The notes: generated from the letters alone by a model not told the origin. A stretch of 5,518 bases of DNA from Lysobacteraceae bacterium (GCA_003505795.1 DNXT01000286.1:1-5518); one strand, 5' to 3'; counted from the first letter of the stretch, positions 1-5,212 are shown. Translations and numbers: made by a program.

Positions 1-113
1 GCCGCTTCCGCGCCCGCATCGAGGTCGCCGCCGCTGCTGCGCTGCCGGCCACGTCCGTCGATGCGGCGATCCTGGAGACCCAGGTCCGGGCCCTGCGCGG
101 CGACAATCCCTGA
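1..113 (+). CDS. C-terminal end of an unidentified protein (5' end outside window)
   Basis: An open frame enters from the left edge (first full codon at position 3) and stops at TGA 111-113. It gives about 36 residues, beginning RFRARIEV, continuing through an Ala-rich stretch and ending ETQVRALRGDNP. Composition and codon use fit a real high-GC coding end: C-rich third positions and a helix-like tail. A terminator-like hairpin lies 20 bases after the stop, which supports this being the true gene end. Too little remains to name a family, and I do not recognise it. Other frames across these bases are also open, so the frame choice depends on the stop position and the following hairpin. Confidence 0.5.
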   Translation, partial: RFRARIEVAAAAALPATSVDAAILETQVRALRGDNP

Positions 114-133
114 GCCGCGCGCCGCCGCGCTTT

Positions 134-159
134 GCGTAACGGCGACCGCGCCGTTACGC
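134..159 (+). terminator. Perfect 11-bp hairpin, probable terminator of the upstream gene
   Basis: Positions 134-144 (GCGTAACGGCG) pair perfectly with 149-159 (CGCCGTTACGC) around a 4-base loop ACCG. The hairpin starts 20 bases after the TGA at 113. Only two T residues follow the stem (160-161), so it lacks a proper U-tract, which weakens the intrinsic-terminator reading. The strength of the stem and its position between two same-strand transcription units still make termination or 3'-end protection the simplest explanation. It could alternatively belong to the leader of the downstream TM2 gene. Confidence 0.5.
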
Positions 160-172
160 TTGCCCGGACGAG

Positions 173-207
173 CCGCCAGGAGGCGGACGCCGCGCACCCG
201 TGCGCGG
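173..207 (+). other. Two further small hairpins in the leader of the TM2 gene
   Basis: CCGCC at 173-177 pairs with GGCGG at 182-186 around the loop AGGA. CCGCGCAC at 190-197 pairs with GTGCGCGG at 200-207 with only two central bases. Together with the 134-159 hairpin they make most of the 116-base gap upstream of the TM2 gene self-complementary. The second structure ends 11 bases before the ribosome binding site at 219-225. In DNA this GC-rich, short self-complementary stretches are common, so a regulatory role is unproven. I saw no convincing -35/-10 pair in this gap. Confidence 0.3.
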
Positions 208-229
208 GGAATCCGTACAGGGGAGTTTC

Positions 230-607
230 ATGCAGCCGCCCGATCCGCCACCGCCGTTGCCTTCCGCCGTTCCGGCGCCGGCGCCCTCGGCGACCCAGCA
301 CGTCCACCACTACTACCATCCGGCCAGGTCCGGCGGCACCGCGGCGCTGCTCGAGGTCCTGCCCGGCTTCTTCTTCCAGACCTTCGGCATCGGCCACCTG
401 TATGCCGGCAACGTCGGCACCGGCCTGCTCTTCATGTTCGGCTACTGGCTGCTGCTGTTCTTCAACATCCTGCTGATGTTCGTGTTCGTCGGCTTCATCA
501 CCGCGCCGCTGTGCTGGATCGCGGCCATGATCATCGCGCCGATCACCACGGCCAATTCCTGCCGGACCGCCGTTCCGCTCACCACCACCCAAGGAGCTCC
601 ATCATGA
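230..607 (+). CDS. TM2 domain-containing membrane protein
   Basis: A 125-residue protein. Residues 1-37 form a soluble, Pro-rich tail (four consecutive prolines at 6-9) followed by a His/Tyr cluster around 24-30 (H24, H26, H27, Y28, Y29, H30). Residues about 44-108 resemble a TM2 domain: FFFQTFGIGHLYAGNVGTG carries the G-x-G-H-x-Y-x-G signature at the first helix, and a long hydrophobic second segment follows (about 66-106, with C95-W96). TM2 proteins have two membrane helices joined by a short turn; their bacterial function is not established. ATG 230 is chosen because AGGGGAG lies at 219-225, just upstream. A GTG at 200 in the same frame would add ten residues but has no better ribosome site. 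The stop TGA 605-607 overlaps the next gene's ATG (ATGA), implying translational coupling. It is the first gene of a three-gene cassette. Confidence 0.82.
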   Translation: MQPPDPPPPLPSAVPAPAPSATQHVHHYYHPARSGGTAALLEVLPGFFFQTFGIGHLYAGNVGTGLLFMFGYWLLLFFNILLMFVFVGFITAPLCWIAAMIIAPITTANSCRTAVPLTTTQGAPS

Positions 608-939
608 GTGCCGTCCCGCCGATCCACACGCCGCCGCCGGCCGCCCCGCTGCAGCCGGTCCCGAACCATCTCGTCTGGGCGATCATCTCCACGGTGCTGG
701 CGACCTGCCTGTGCTGCCCGCTCGGCCTGATCGGCATCGTCGCGATCGTGTTCTCGACCAAGGTCAACTCGCTGCTCAACCAGGGCGACATCGAAGGCGC
801 CAAGCGTGCCTCGGCCAACGCCAAGACCTGGTGCTGGGTCGCGACCGCGCTCGCCATCATCGGCCTGCTGATCAACATCGCCATGTTCGCCACCGGCGGC
901 GCCGAGACCTACCTGCAGATGATGCAGCAGTACCAGTAA
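604..939 (+). CDS. CD225/dispanin family membrane protein
   Basis: A 111-residue protein with a Pro-rich N-terminal tail (1-20) and two predicted membrane segments (about 24-50 and 76-97). Between them is the conserved loop containing VNSLLNQGDIEGAKRAS, where the small residues and the GD..GA pattern are typical of CD225/dispanin proteins. Cysteines C35, C37 and C38 sit in the first hydrophobic segment and C77 at the start of the second, in places where animal IFITM proteins also carry cysteines. The start is well supported: AAGGAG at 591-596 lies seven bases ahead of ATG 604, and the ATG overlaps the TM2 stop. The frame stays open far upstream, but that extension would overlap the TM2 gene and has no family likeness. 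Bacterial members have no established function. A DUF4190-like label is possible, but the loop favours CD225. Confidence 0.82.
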   Translation: MSAVPPIHTPPPAAPLQPVPNHLVWAIISTVLATCLCCPLGLIGIVAIVFSTKVNSLLNQGDIEGAKRASANAKTWCWVATALAIIGLLINIAMFATGGAETYLQMMQQYQ

Positions 940-951
940 GCCCGGGCCGGC

Positions 952-1368
952 ATGTCCAACGCCCCGCGCTGGCTGAAGATCACCGGGCTGGCATCGGCCG
1001 CCGTCGCGGCCGGTGCCGGCATCTGGGTGCTGCGCCACTACGATCCCAACGCCGCGCACAACCCGTTCCCGCCCTGCATGTTCTATGCGGTCACCGGCCA
1101 CTACTGCATCGGCTGCGGGCTCACCCGCGCGCTGCATGCGCTGGTCCACGGCGACCCGCTGCGCGCGTTCTCGCTGAATCCGCTCGCCGTCGGCCTGCTG
1201 CCGCTGGTCCCGCTGATGGTCGCCTGGTCGTCCGGATGGCAGCCGCGATGGCTGCAGCCGCTGATGAAGGTAGTGCTGGAACCGAAGCTCTGGCTGGTGC
1301 TGCTGCCGGCCTACTGGGTCGCACGCAACCTGCCCTGGTTCCCGTTCACCCTGCTCGCGCCGACCTGA
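952..1368 (+). CDS. DUF2752 domain-containing membrane protein
   Basis: A 138-residue protein. There is one hydrophobic segment near the N terminus (about 9-26), then the family hallmark: P41-C42, followed by HYCIGCGLTRALHAL with C52, C55 and the invariant GLTRA (56-60). The downstream FSLNPLAVGL (73-82) is also characteristic of DUF2752. Two more hydrophobic segments follow (about 78-92 and 112-127). The family is small, membrane-bound and of unknown function; the CxxC motif with the upstream Cys could bind metal or form disulphides, which is inference. The gene starts 12 bases after the CD225 stop with a poor ribosome site (only G-rich GGGCCGG ahead of the ATG), so it probably depends on translation of the preceding genes. 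It ends just before the inverted repeat at 1374-1439. Confidence 0.85.
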   Translation: MSNAPRWLKITGLASAAVAAGAGIWVLRHYDPNAAHNPFPPCMFYAVTGHYCIGCGLTRALHALVHGDPLRAFSLNPLAVGLLPLVPLMVAWSSGWQPRWLQPLMKVVLEPKLWLVLLPAYWVARNLPWFPFTLLAPT

Positions 1369-1373
1369 GGATT

Positions 1374-1439
1374 TGTGGGAGGGACTTCAGTCCCGACGCT
1401 TTCCCGGTAGAGCCCGTCGGGACTGAAGTCCCTCCCACA
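1374..1439. repeat. REP/BIME-like inverted repeat doublet between convergent genes
   Basis: The arm 1374-1398 (begins TGTGGGAGGGACTTCAG) is perfectly complementary to 1415-1439 over 25 bases, around a 16-base spacer (1399-1414). Each arm also contains its own small palindrome, GGGAC-TTCA-GTCCC, preceded by a GTGG head. That is the layout of two REP units in opposite orientation. Similar TGTGGGAG-type palindromes are, as I recall, widespread between genes in Xanthomonadaceae. It begins six bases after the DUF2752 stop and ends 57 bases before the ampE stop, so it can fold in transcripts from both sides and may act as a bidirectional end-stabiliser or terminator. No T-tract follows either arm. 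The rest of the gap (1440-1496) holds only a weak AACC-GAA-GGTT hairpin at 1459-1469. Confidence 0.85.
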
Positions 1440-1496
1440 GGCCACTGCCACCGATGCGAACCGAAGGTTGCGCTTGGCTATTCCCCGAGGTGCCGC

Positions 1497-2390
1497 TCAG
1501 GCGATCCACCCCGCGATCACCAGCAGCGCCATCGCCACCATCCACAGCAGCAGCACGCGCCAGACCAGGCTCATCGCGTCGCGGACTTCCGGCAGCCGGC
1601 GCCAGACCGGCACCAGCCCGGCATCGGTGTAGTCGTGGGCCTCCTCGCGCAGCTCGGCGCTGACGCTGGCACGCGCCACCGCGCCGAGGAAGCCCGGCTC
1701 CAGCGTCCAGCGGTCGCCGTGCGCATCGCGCCAGGCGCGCGACACGGTATCGAAATTGCCGACCAGCGCGATCGACAGCGTCATCAGCTGCGCCACCGGC
1801 CATTCCAGCAGCGCCAGCGCGCGCCGCGCCCCGTGCAGGTTCTCGGGCGGCAACCGCGCCGCCAGCCGGCTTTCGGCCAGCAGCGCGAGCAGCCGGTACA
1901 GCACCGCGCCGAACGGCCCGAGCAACAGGAACCAGAACAGCACCGCGAACCAGCGCCGCAATCCGTTCACCACCACCGCCTCGACCAGCGACGGCACGTC
2001 TTCGCGCAGGCTGCCGCCCTCGGACTGCAGCTGCGCGATCGCGGTCCGCCGCGCGTGCACGTCGTCGGCATCGATCAACGCCTCCACGTCGCGGTCCAGG
2101 TCGCGCGGTCCCCACATCCAGGCCAGCACCACCACGCCCAGCAGCAGTGCCGGCAGGCCATAGCCGATTCCCGACAGCAGCCACTGCAGCGCCAGCACCA
2201 CCAGCAGCAGCGGCGCCAGCACCAGCGCTGCGCCGTAGCGGGCCTGCCAGGCGCCCTGCGCGCCCGCCTGTCCGCCCAGCCACTGCAGCCAGCGTTCGAG
2301 CCAGCCGAAGCCGCGCAGGGCCGCGGTCTGGGCCGGCAGGACATGCCCCAGCGCGAGTGCGACGATCACGGCAACCAGCGTTGTGAACAT
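1497..2390 (-). CDS. ampE: AmpE, membrane regulatory signalling protein
   Basis: A 297-residue inner-membrane protein, close to the usual AmpE length (E. coli about 284). Hydrophobic segments lie at about 2-20, 53-75, 78-93, 147-171, 195-211 and 275-295. The most recognisable stretch is FWFLLLGPFGAVLYRL (152-167), shared by AmpE and the related CobD/CbiB family. A soluble region with DADDVHARR and LREDVPSLVEAVVVNGLRRWF precedes it. In enterobacteria ampE is co-transcribed with ampD (anhydro-muropeptide amidase) and is proposed to be a membrane sensor or transducer in beta-lactamase induction; its molecular action is unsettled. The start is strongly supported by AGGAGG (complement of 2398-2403), seven bases before the ATG. 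Here the upstream neighbour is nudC (49-bp gap), not ampD. It is the last gene of the minus-strand run. Confidence 0.85.
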   Translation of the reverse strand: MFTTLVAVIVALALGHVLPAQTAALRGFGWLERWLQWLGGQAGAQGAWQARYGAALVLAPLLLVVLALQWLLSGIGYGLPALLLGVVVLAWMWGPRDLDRDVEALIDADDVHARRTAIAQLQSEGGSLREDVPSLVEAVVVNGLRRWFAVLFWFLLLGPFGAVLYRLLALLAESRLAARLPPENLHGARRALALLEWPVAQLMTLSIALVGNFDTVSRAWRDAHGDRWTLEPGFLGAVARASVSAELREEAHDYTDAGLVPVWRRLPEVRDAMSLVWRVLLLWMVAMALLVIAGWIA

Positions 2391-2439
2391 GGCGGCTCCT
2401 CCTGCAGGGATTCTATGCGAGTCGCCGCGACGGGCGCGT

Positions 2440-3405
2440 TCAACCGTGGGTGCGGTGCCAGTGCTCGATCAGCGAACGCGCGATCGAGATCGGCGGCGGC
2501 AGGCGGATGCCCGCGCCGTCGTCGTCGACGTCGCGCGCGATCGCCGCGCCGATCTCGGCATGCTCGAACCAGCGCGCGTCCTCCAGCTCGCCATCGACCT
2601 GCGGCCGTTCCGTGGCCGCGGCCTGCGCCTGGAAACCCAGCATCAGCGCACCGGGGAACGGCCACGGCTGCGCGCCCAGGTAGCTGCAGCCGCCGATCCG
2701 CACCCGGGTCTCTTCGAACACCTCGCGCGCGACGGTCTGCTCCAGCGACTCGCCCGGCTCGACGAAGCCGGCGATCACCGAATACCGGCGCGGCGCCCAG
2801 CCGGCCTGGCGTCCCAGCAGCAGGCGCTGGCCGTCGCCGACCGCCACGATCACCGCCGGATCGACGCGCGGGTAGTGGTCGTTGCCGCACTGCGCGCAGT
2901 GGCCGATGAAGCCGGCCCGGCGGAACGCCACCGCCCCGCCGCAGACGCCGCAGAAGCGGGTACGCGCCTGCCAGTAGGACATGCCCCGCGCATAGGCGAA
3001 CGCGCTCGCGTCGGCCGCTGTCCAGGTCGCCGCCGCCTGGCGCAGGTCGATGCGTTGCGGCGCCTCCAGCGGGAGCGCGGCGGCATCGACGCAGAACCAG
3101 CCGCGCCGGTCCCGCAGGCCCAGGAAGATCGCCGTGCCCGGGCCGCCGCCGAGGGCGTCGCCGGTCACCGCCAGCGGCTGGCCGTGCGCATCGGCGAAGG
3201 CGTTGCCGTCGGCGTCCAGCACCAGCACGCGGGCGTCGGCCCACAATCGGGAAATGGCCTCGGGGTCGTCGCGCAGCGCATCCGCGCGGTCCAGCGGCTC
3301 GCCGGTGAAGGCGAACCCGGAGAAGGTCTGCGAAGGAGTCGGCATCCGCGGAAGCGTGACGCCATTCGGCGCCGATCGCAACCGCGGCGAGCCGCGTCCC
3401 GGCAT
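2440..3405 (-). CDS. nudC: NADH pyrophosphatase / RNA NAD-decapping Nudix hydrolase NudC
   Basis: A 321-residue protein that hydrolyses NAD(H) to NMN(H) and AMP; family members also remove NAD caps from RNA 5' ends. Domain order is typical: an N-terminal NudC domain (about 25-145), a zinc ribbon with C152-x2-C155 and C170-x2-C173, then the Nudix domain (about 180-310). The Nudix box spans 213-235 (G213, E219, R227, E228, E231, E232), giving the Mg-binding REVFEE core; the position usually Gly is R234. The NudC-specific QPWPFP signature is at 246-251, with Ala where E. coli has Ser on each side. GGAGG (complement of 3413-3417) lies seven bases before this ATG and supports it. An in-frame ATG at 3345 (residue 21, followed by PTPSQTFSGFAF) would give 301 residues and begins nearer the usual domain start, but has no ribosome site. 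Cytoplasmic. Confidence 0.92.
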   Translation of the reverse strand: MPGRGSPRLRSAPNGVTLPRMPTPSQTFSGFAFTGEPLDRADALRDDPEAISRLWADARVLVLDADGNAFADAHGQPLAVTGDALGGGPGTAIFLGLRDRRGWFCVDAAALPLEAPQRIDLRQAAATWTAADASAFAYARGMSYWQARTRFCGVCGGAVAFRRAGFIGHCAQCGNDHYPRVDPAVIVAVGDGQRLLLGRQAGWAPRRYSVIAGFVEPGESLEQTVAREVFEETRVRIGGCSYLGAQPWPFPGALMLGFQAQAAATERPQVDGELEDARWFEHAEIGAAIARDVDDDGAGIRLPPPISIARSLIEHWHRTHG

Positions 3406-3412
3406 GGCGGCG

Positions 3413-3417
3413 CCTCC
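3413..3417 (-). promoter_or_regulatory. Ribosome binding site GGAGG favouring the longer nudC start
   Basis: On the minus strand GGAGG is followed by seven bases and then ATG at 3405, an ideal spacing. The alternative ATG at 3345 is preceded by GCTTCCGCGG, which has no Shine-Dalgarno likeness. The signal therefore argues for the 20-residue extended N terminus, although homology alone would favour the shorter form. Confidence 0.5.
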
Positions 3418-3461
3418 AACGCGATGCGCGCGCCGGTCAGGCCGACAGCGCCACTACGTCC

Positions 3462-3848
3462 TCAGACGCTGAAGCTGCTGCCGCACCCGCAGGTGGTCTT
3501 GGCGTTCGGATTGCGGATCACGAACTGCGCGCCGGTCAGGCTCTCGGTGTAGTCCACCTCGGCCCCCATCAGGTACTGCAGGCTCAGCGGATCCACCAGC
3601 AGCGTCACCCCGTCGGTATCCACCGCCAGGTCGTCCTCGGCGCGGTTCTCGTCGAACTCGAAACCGTACTGGAAGCCCGAGCAGCCGCCGCCCTGGATGT
3701 ACACGCGCAACGCCAGCTCGGCGTTGCCCTCGTCCTGGATCAGCTCGCGCACCTTGGCCGCGGCGGCACCGGTGAAGTTCAGCGGCCGGTCCAGCGACTG
3801 GTAGTCCGGGGCGGGCGCGGCGGCGGGAAGCGAAACTAGCGTACTCAT
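3462..3848 (-). CDS. erpA: A-type iron-sulfur cluster carrier ErpA
   Basis: A 128-residue A-type carrier that receives Fe-S clusters from the ISC/SUF machinery and passes them to apo-enzymes, notably isoprenoid-synthesis enzymes in E. coli. The three cluster ligands are present: C56 in IQGGGCSGFQYG, and C120 and C122 in TTCGCGSSF at the C terminus. The fold core begins at about residue 23 (LNFTGAAAAKVRELI); the N-terminal 20 residues are Ala/Pro-rich and slightly longer than in the 114-residue E. coli protein. The C-terminal pattern and the context fit ErpA better than IscA or SufA, because no isc or suf genes are near. ATG 3848 is chosen by homology. The frame is open to 3965, but that extension overlaps the bactofilin gene and is Arg-rich and non-homologous. 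No clear ribosome site precedes it. The gap to bactofilin is 31 bp. Confidence 0.92.
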   Translation of the reverse strand: MSTLVSLPAAAPAPDYQSLDRPLNFTGAAAAKVRELIQDEGNAELALRVYIQGGGCSGFQYGFEFDENRAEDDLAVDTDGVTLLVDPLSLQYLMGAEVDYTESLTGAQFVIRNPNAKTTCGCGSSFSV

Positions 3849-3879
3849 GGCTGCAGCATGGGGGCGACCCAGCGCCGAA

Positions 3880-4323
3880 TCAAGCGCCCACGGCCAGGCC
3901 CTCGGGCGCTTCCTCGTCCACCGCGCGCAGGCCCGGCGACGGCAGCGCCGCGACCGTGCCGGCATGGATCAGGCGCCCGGTCAGCTGCGCGCCGGCGCTC
4001 ATCTCCACCACCTGGTAGTGCACGTTGCCCTGCACCCGGGCATTGGCGGCCAGCTCGACGCGCTCGCCAGCATGGACGTCGCCATTCAGCTGGCCGTTGA
4101 TCACCACCACCGGCGCGCGCACCTCGCCCTCGATGCAGCCGCGCTCGGACAGCGTCACGGTCGCCGCCGCGCCGTCCTCGGCGACCACCTTGCCGATGAT
4201 GCGGCCTTCCACGTACAGGCCGCCACTGAACAGCAGGTCGCCGCGGATCACCACCTGCGCCCCGATCAGCGTGTCGACCACGGTCTGGCCGCCACGACTG
4301 GACTTGTTTCCGAACATGCTCAT
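3880..4323 (-). CDS. Bactofilin family polymer-forming cytoskeletal protein
   Basis: A 147-residue bactofilin. Residues about 15-122 show the repeating short beta-strand pattern of the bactofilin beta-helix: DTLIGAQVVIRGDLLFSGGLYVEGR is followed by further G-x-hydrophobic-x-G rungs such as INGQLNGDVHAGERVEL and GNVHYQVVEM. A short polar N-terminal tail and an acidic, Pro-rich C-terminal tail (123-147) flank the core. Bactofilins self-assemble without nucleotide into filaments at the inner membrane and scaffold cell-wall or polar proteins in the bacteria studied. The start shown overlaps the upstream stop (ATGA). A second ATG two codons later, at 4317, has better spacing from the G-rich GAGGGGG at 4324-4330, so either may be used. 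No M23 peptidase, a frequent bactofilin partner, is in view. Confidence 0.9.
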   Translation of the reverse strand: MSMFGNKSSRGGQTVVDTLIGAQVVIRGDLLFSGGLYVEGRIIGKVVAEDGAAATVTLSERGCIEGEVRAPVVVINGQLNGDVHAGERVELAANARVQGNVHYQVVEMSAGAQLTGRLIHAGTVAALPSPGLRAVDEEAPEGLAVGA

Positions 4324-5048
4324 CCCCCTCTGCCGTTGCCGGCGAGTTTCCAATCGAACGTCTGGCTGATCGGCGCCCCATCGCCGCTGAGCGAGATTCT
4401 CACACGTTGCGGGGTGAAATCCTTGGGCAGGATCACGCTGCCGCCCAATTGCTGGAAATAACGGAAGGAATACGGCTGTCCCGGCGTCTCCTCCTTCTGG
4501 TGCAGATCGTTCCAGCTGACCGTGGTCAGCTTGCCGGCACGCACGCCTTCCACCGCGAAGCGCAGCTGGCCCTGGCTGATCGCGCCGCGGTTCAGGTTCT
4601 GGGTCAGCACCGCGGTGTAGTTCCAGGTGCCGCCGGCGTCGGCGCTGAACTCGATCGAATGCACGTTCAGGCCCTTGCGCTGGCTGGTCGCGCCGACCAG
4701 CCGCTCGTAGAAGGCGACGTCGGCGCGCAGGCCGGCGATCTGCTCGTCGCGTTCGGCCAGCGAGGCCTGCACCTCGTTGTTGGCGGCGCGGCTGATCTTG
4801 TCCGACACCGTCAGGTTGACCTGGCGCTGCTTGAGCTCGGCGATCTCCTTCTGCTGCGCGGCCTGCTGCTGCCTGGCCGCGGCCAGCTCCGCCTCCACCG
4901 CGTCCAGGCGCGGCGCCGCGGTACGGCTGGCGATGAACCAGACCGCGGCCAGCGAGGCCAGCCAGAGCACGGCGATCAGCAGCCACAGGCCGCGGCCGCT
5001 GCGCGGCCCCTGCTGGACGATCTGGAAACGGGGAGTGGGCTGGCTCAT
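4320..5048 (-). CDS. DUF6776-type single-pass membrane coiled-coil protein
   Basis: A 242-residue protein with a short basic cytoplasmic tail (1-20), one transmembrane helix at about 21-40 and then a long Ala/Glu/Gln-rich coiled coil (about 46-117, containing VEAELAAARQQQAAQQKEIAEL). A beta-rich C-terminal domain (about 126-238) ends in VRISLSGDG and FDWKLAG. Helix position and charge suggest the coiled coil and C-terminal domain lie in the periplasm. The layout and the FYERLVG-x-GLNVHSIEF region fit the DUF6776 family as I remember it; the function is unknown. Its stop overlaps the bactofilin start by four bases, so the two are probably translationally coupled and may work together. ATG 5048 gives the complete tail-helix arrangement but has no evident ribosome site. 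It is the first gene of the minus-strand run. Confidence 0.75.
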   Translation of the reverse strand: MSQPTPRFQIVQQGPRSGRGLWLLIAVLWLASLAAVWFIASRTAAPRLDAVEAELAAARQQQAAQQKEIAELKQRQVNLTVSDKISRAANNEVQASLAERDEQIAGLRADVAFYERLVGATSQRKGLNVHSIEFSADAGGTWNYTAVLTQNLNRGAISQGQLRFAVEGVRAGKLTTVSWNDLHQKEETPGQPYSFRYFQQLGGSVILPKDFTPQRVRISLSGDGAPISQTFDWKLAGNGRGG

Positions 5049-5212
5049 GGTCGGGATCGGCGCGGCCGCGGCATGGCGGCTGCAGCTGTCGCTGGCAGAG
5101 GAGGGCCGCCTAGTGTAAGCGACGGCGGCCGCGCGGCCGGACCCCCCACTGGCGGAGCGGAGCGCCTTCGCCGATAGTGCCGGATCGTCCCCTCCGCAGC
5201 TGACAACACGCC
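5049..5212. promoter_or_regulatory. Divergent intergenic region with candidate promoters
   Basis: These 164 bases separate two divergent genes and must hold promoters for both unless transcription enters from outside. For the minus strand, TACACT (complement of 5112-5117), in the relatively AT-rich CTTACACTAG, is the best -10 candidate, about 60 bases before the DUF6776 ATG; no good -35 is visible. For the plus strand, GATAGT at 5173-5178 is a weak -10 candidate 35 bases before the DUF4126 ATG, with only a poor -35 (TGGCGG, 5150-5155). The minus -10 candidate sits between the halves of an inverted repeat (GGCCGCC 5104-5110, GGCGGCC 5124-5130), next to a 14-base palindrome at 5126-5139. No small gene is credible here. 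Confidence 0.35.

Noticed and set aside
61..603. Upstream in-frame extension of the CD225 gene from ATG 61
   Set aside because: It overlaps the TM2 gene and the upstream gene's end and encodes Arg/Ala-rich nonsense. The ribosome site and homology both place the start at 604.
1387..2283. A 298-codon minus-strand open frame overlapping ampE
   Set aside because: It lies in a different frame from ampE on the same strand and is composed of Gly/Ala/Arg runs. The ampE frame has membrane segments, a family motif and AGGAGG.
1500..2340. Many CAGCAG/CAGCAC runs on the + strand suggesting a triplet repeat
   Set aside because: They are the complement of CTG leucine and GTG valine codons in the membrane segments of AmpE and are not a tandem repeat.
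711..2909. A 732-codon open frame on the + strand
   Set aside because: It crosses the real DUF2752 gene in another frame and runs antisense to ampE and nudC. The product is low-complexity Arg/Gln/His/Pro-rich with no family likeness, as expected from high-GC shadowing.
3427..3540. Repeated GCGCGCCGGTCAGG just after the erpA stop and within erpA
   Set aside because: It is a 14-base match of very GC-rich sequence with no further similarity around it; coincidence is likely, and no duplication is supported.
2383..3552. A 389-codon plus-strand open frame antisense to nudC
   Set aside because: It is an antisense shadow of NudC, which has all zinc, Nudix and signature motifs. The shadow product has no recognisable domain.
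3849..3965. Longer N terminus for ErpA
   Set aside because: The 39 extra residues are Arg-rich, overlap the bactofilin coding end and have no counterpart in ErpA proteins.
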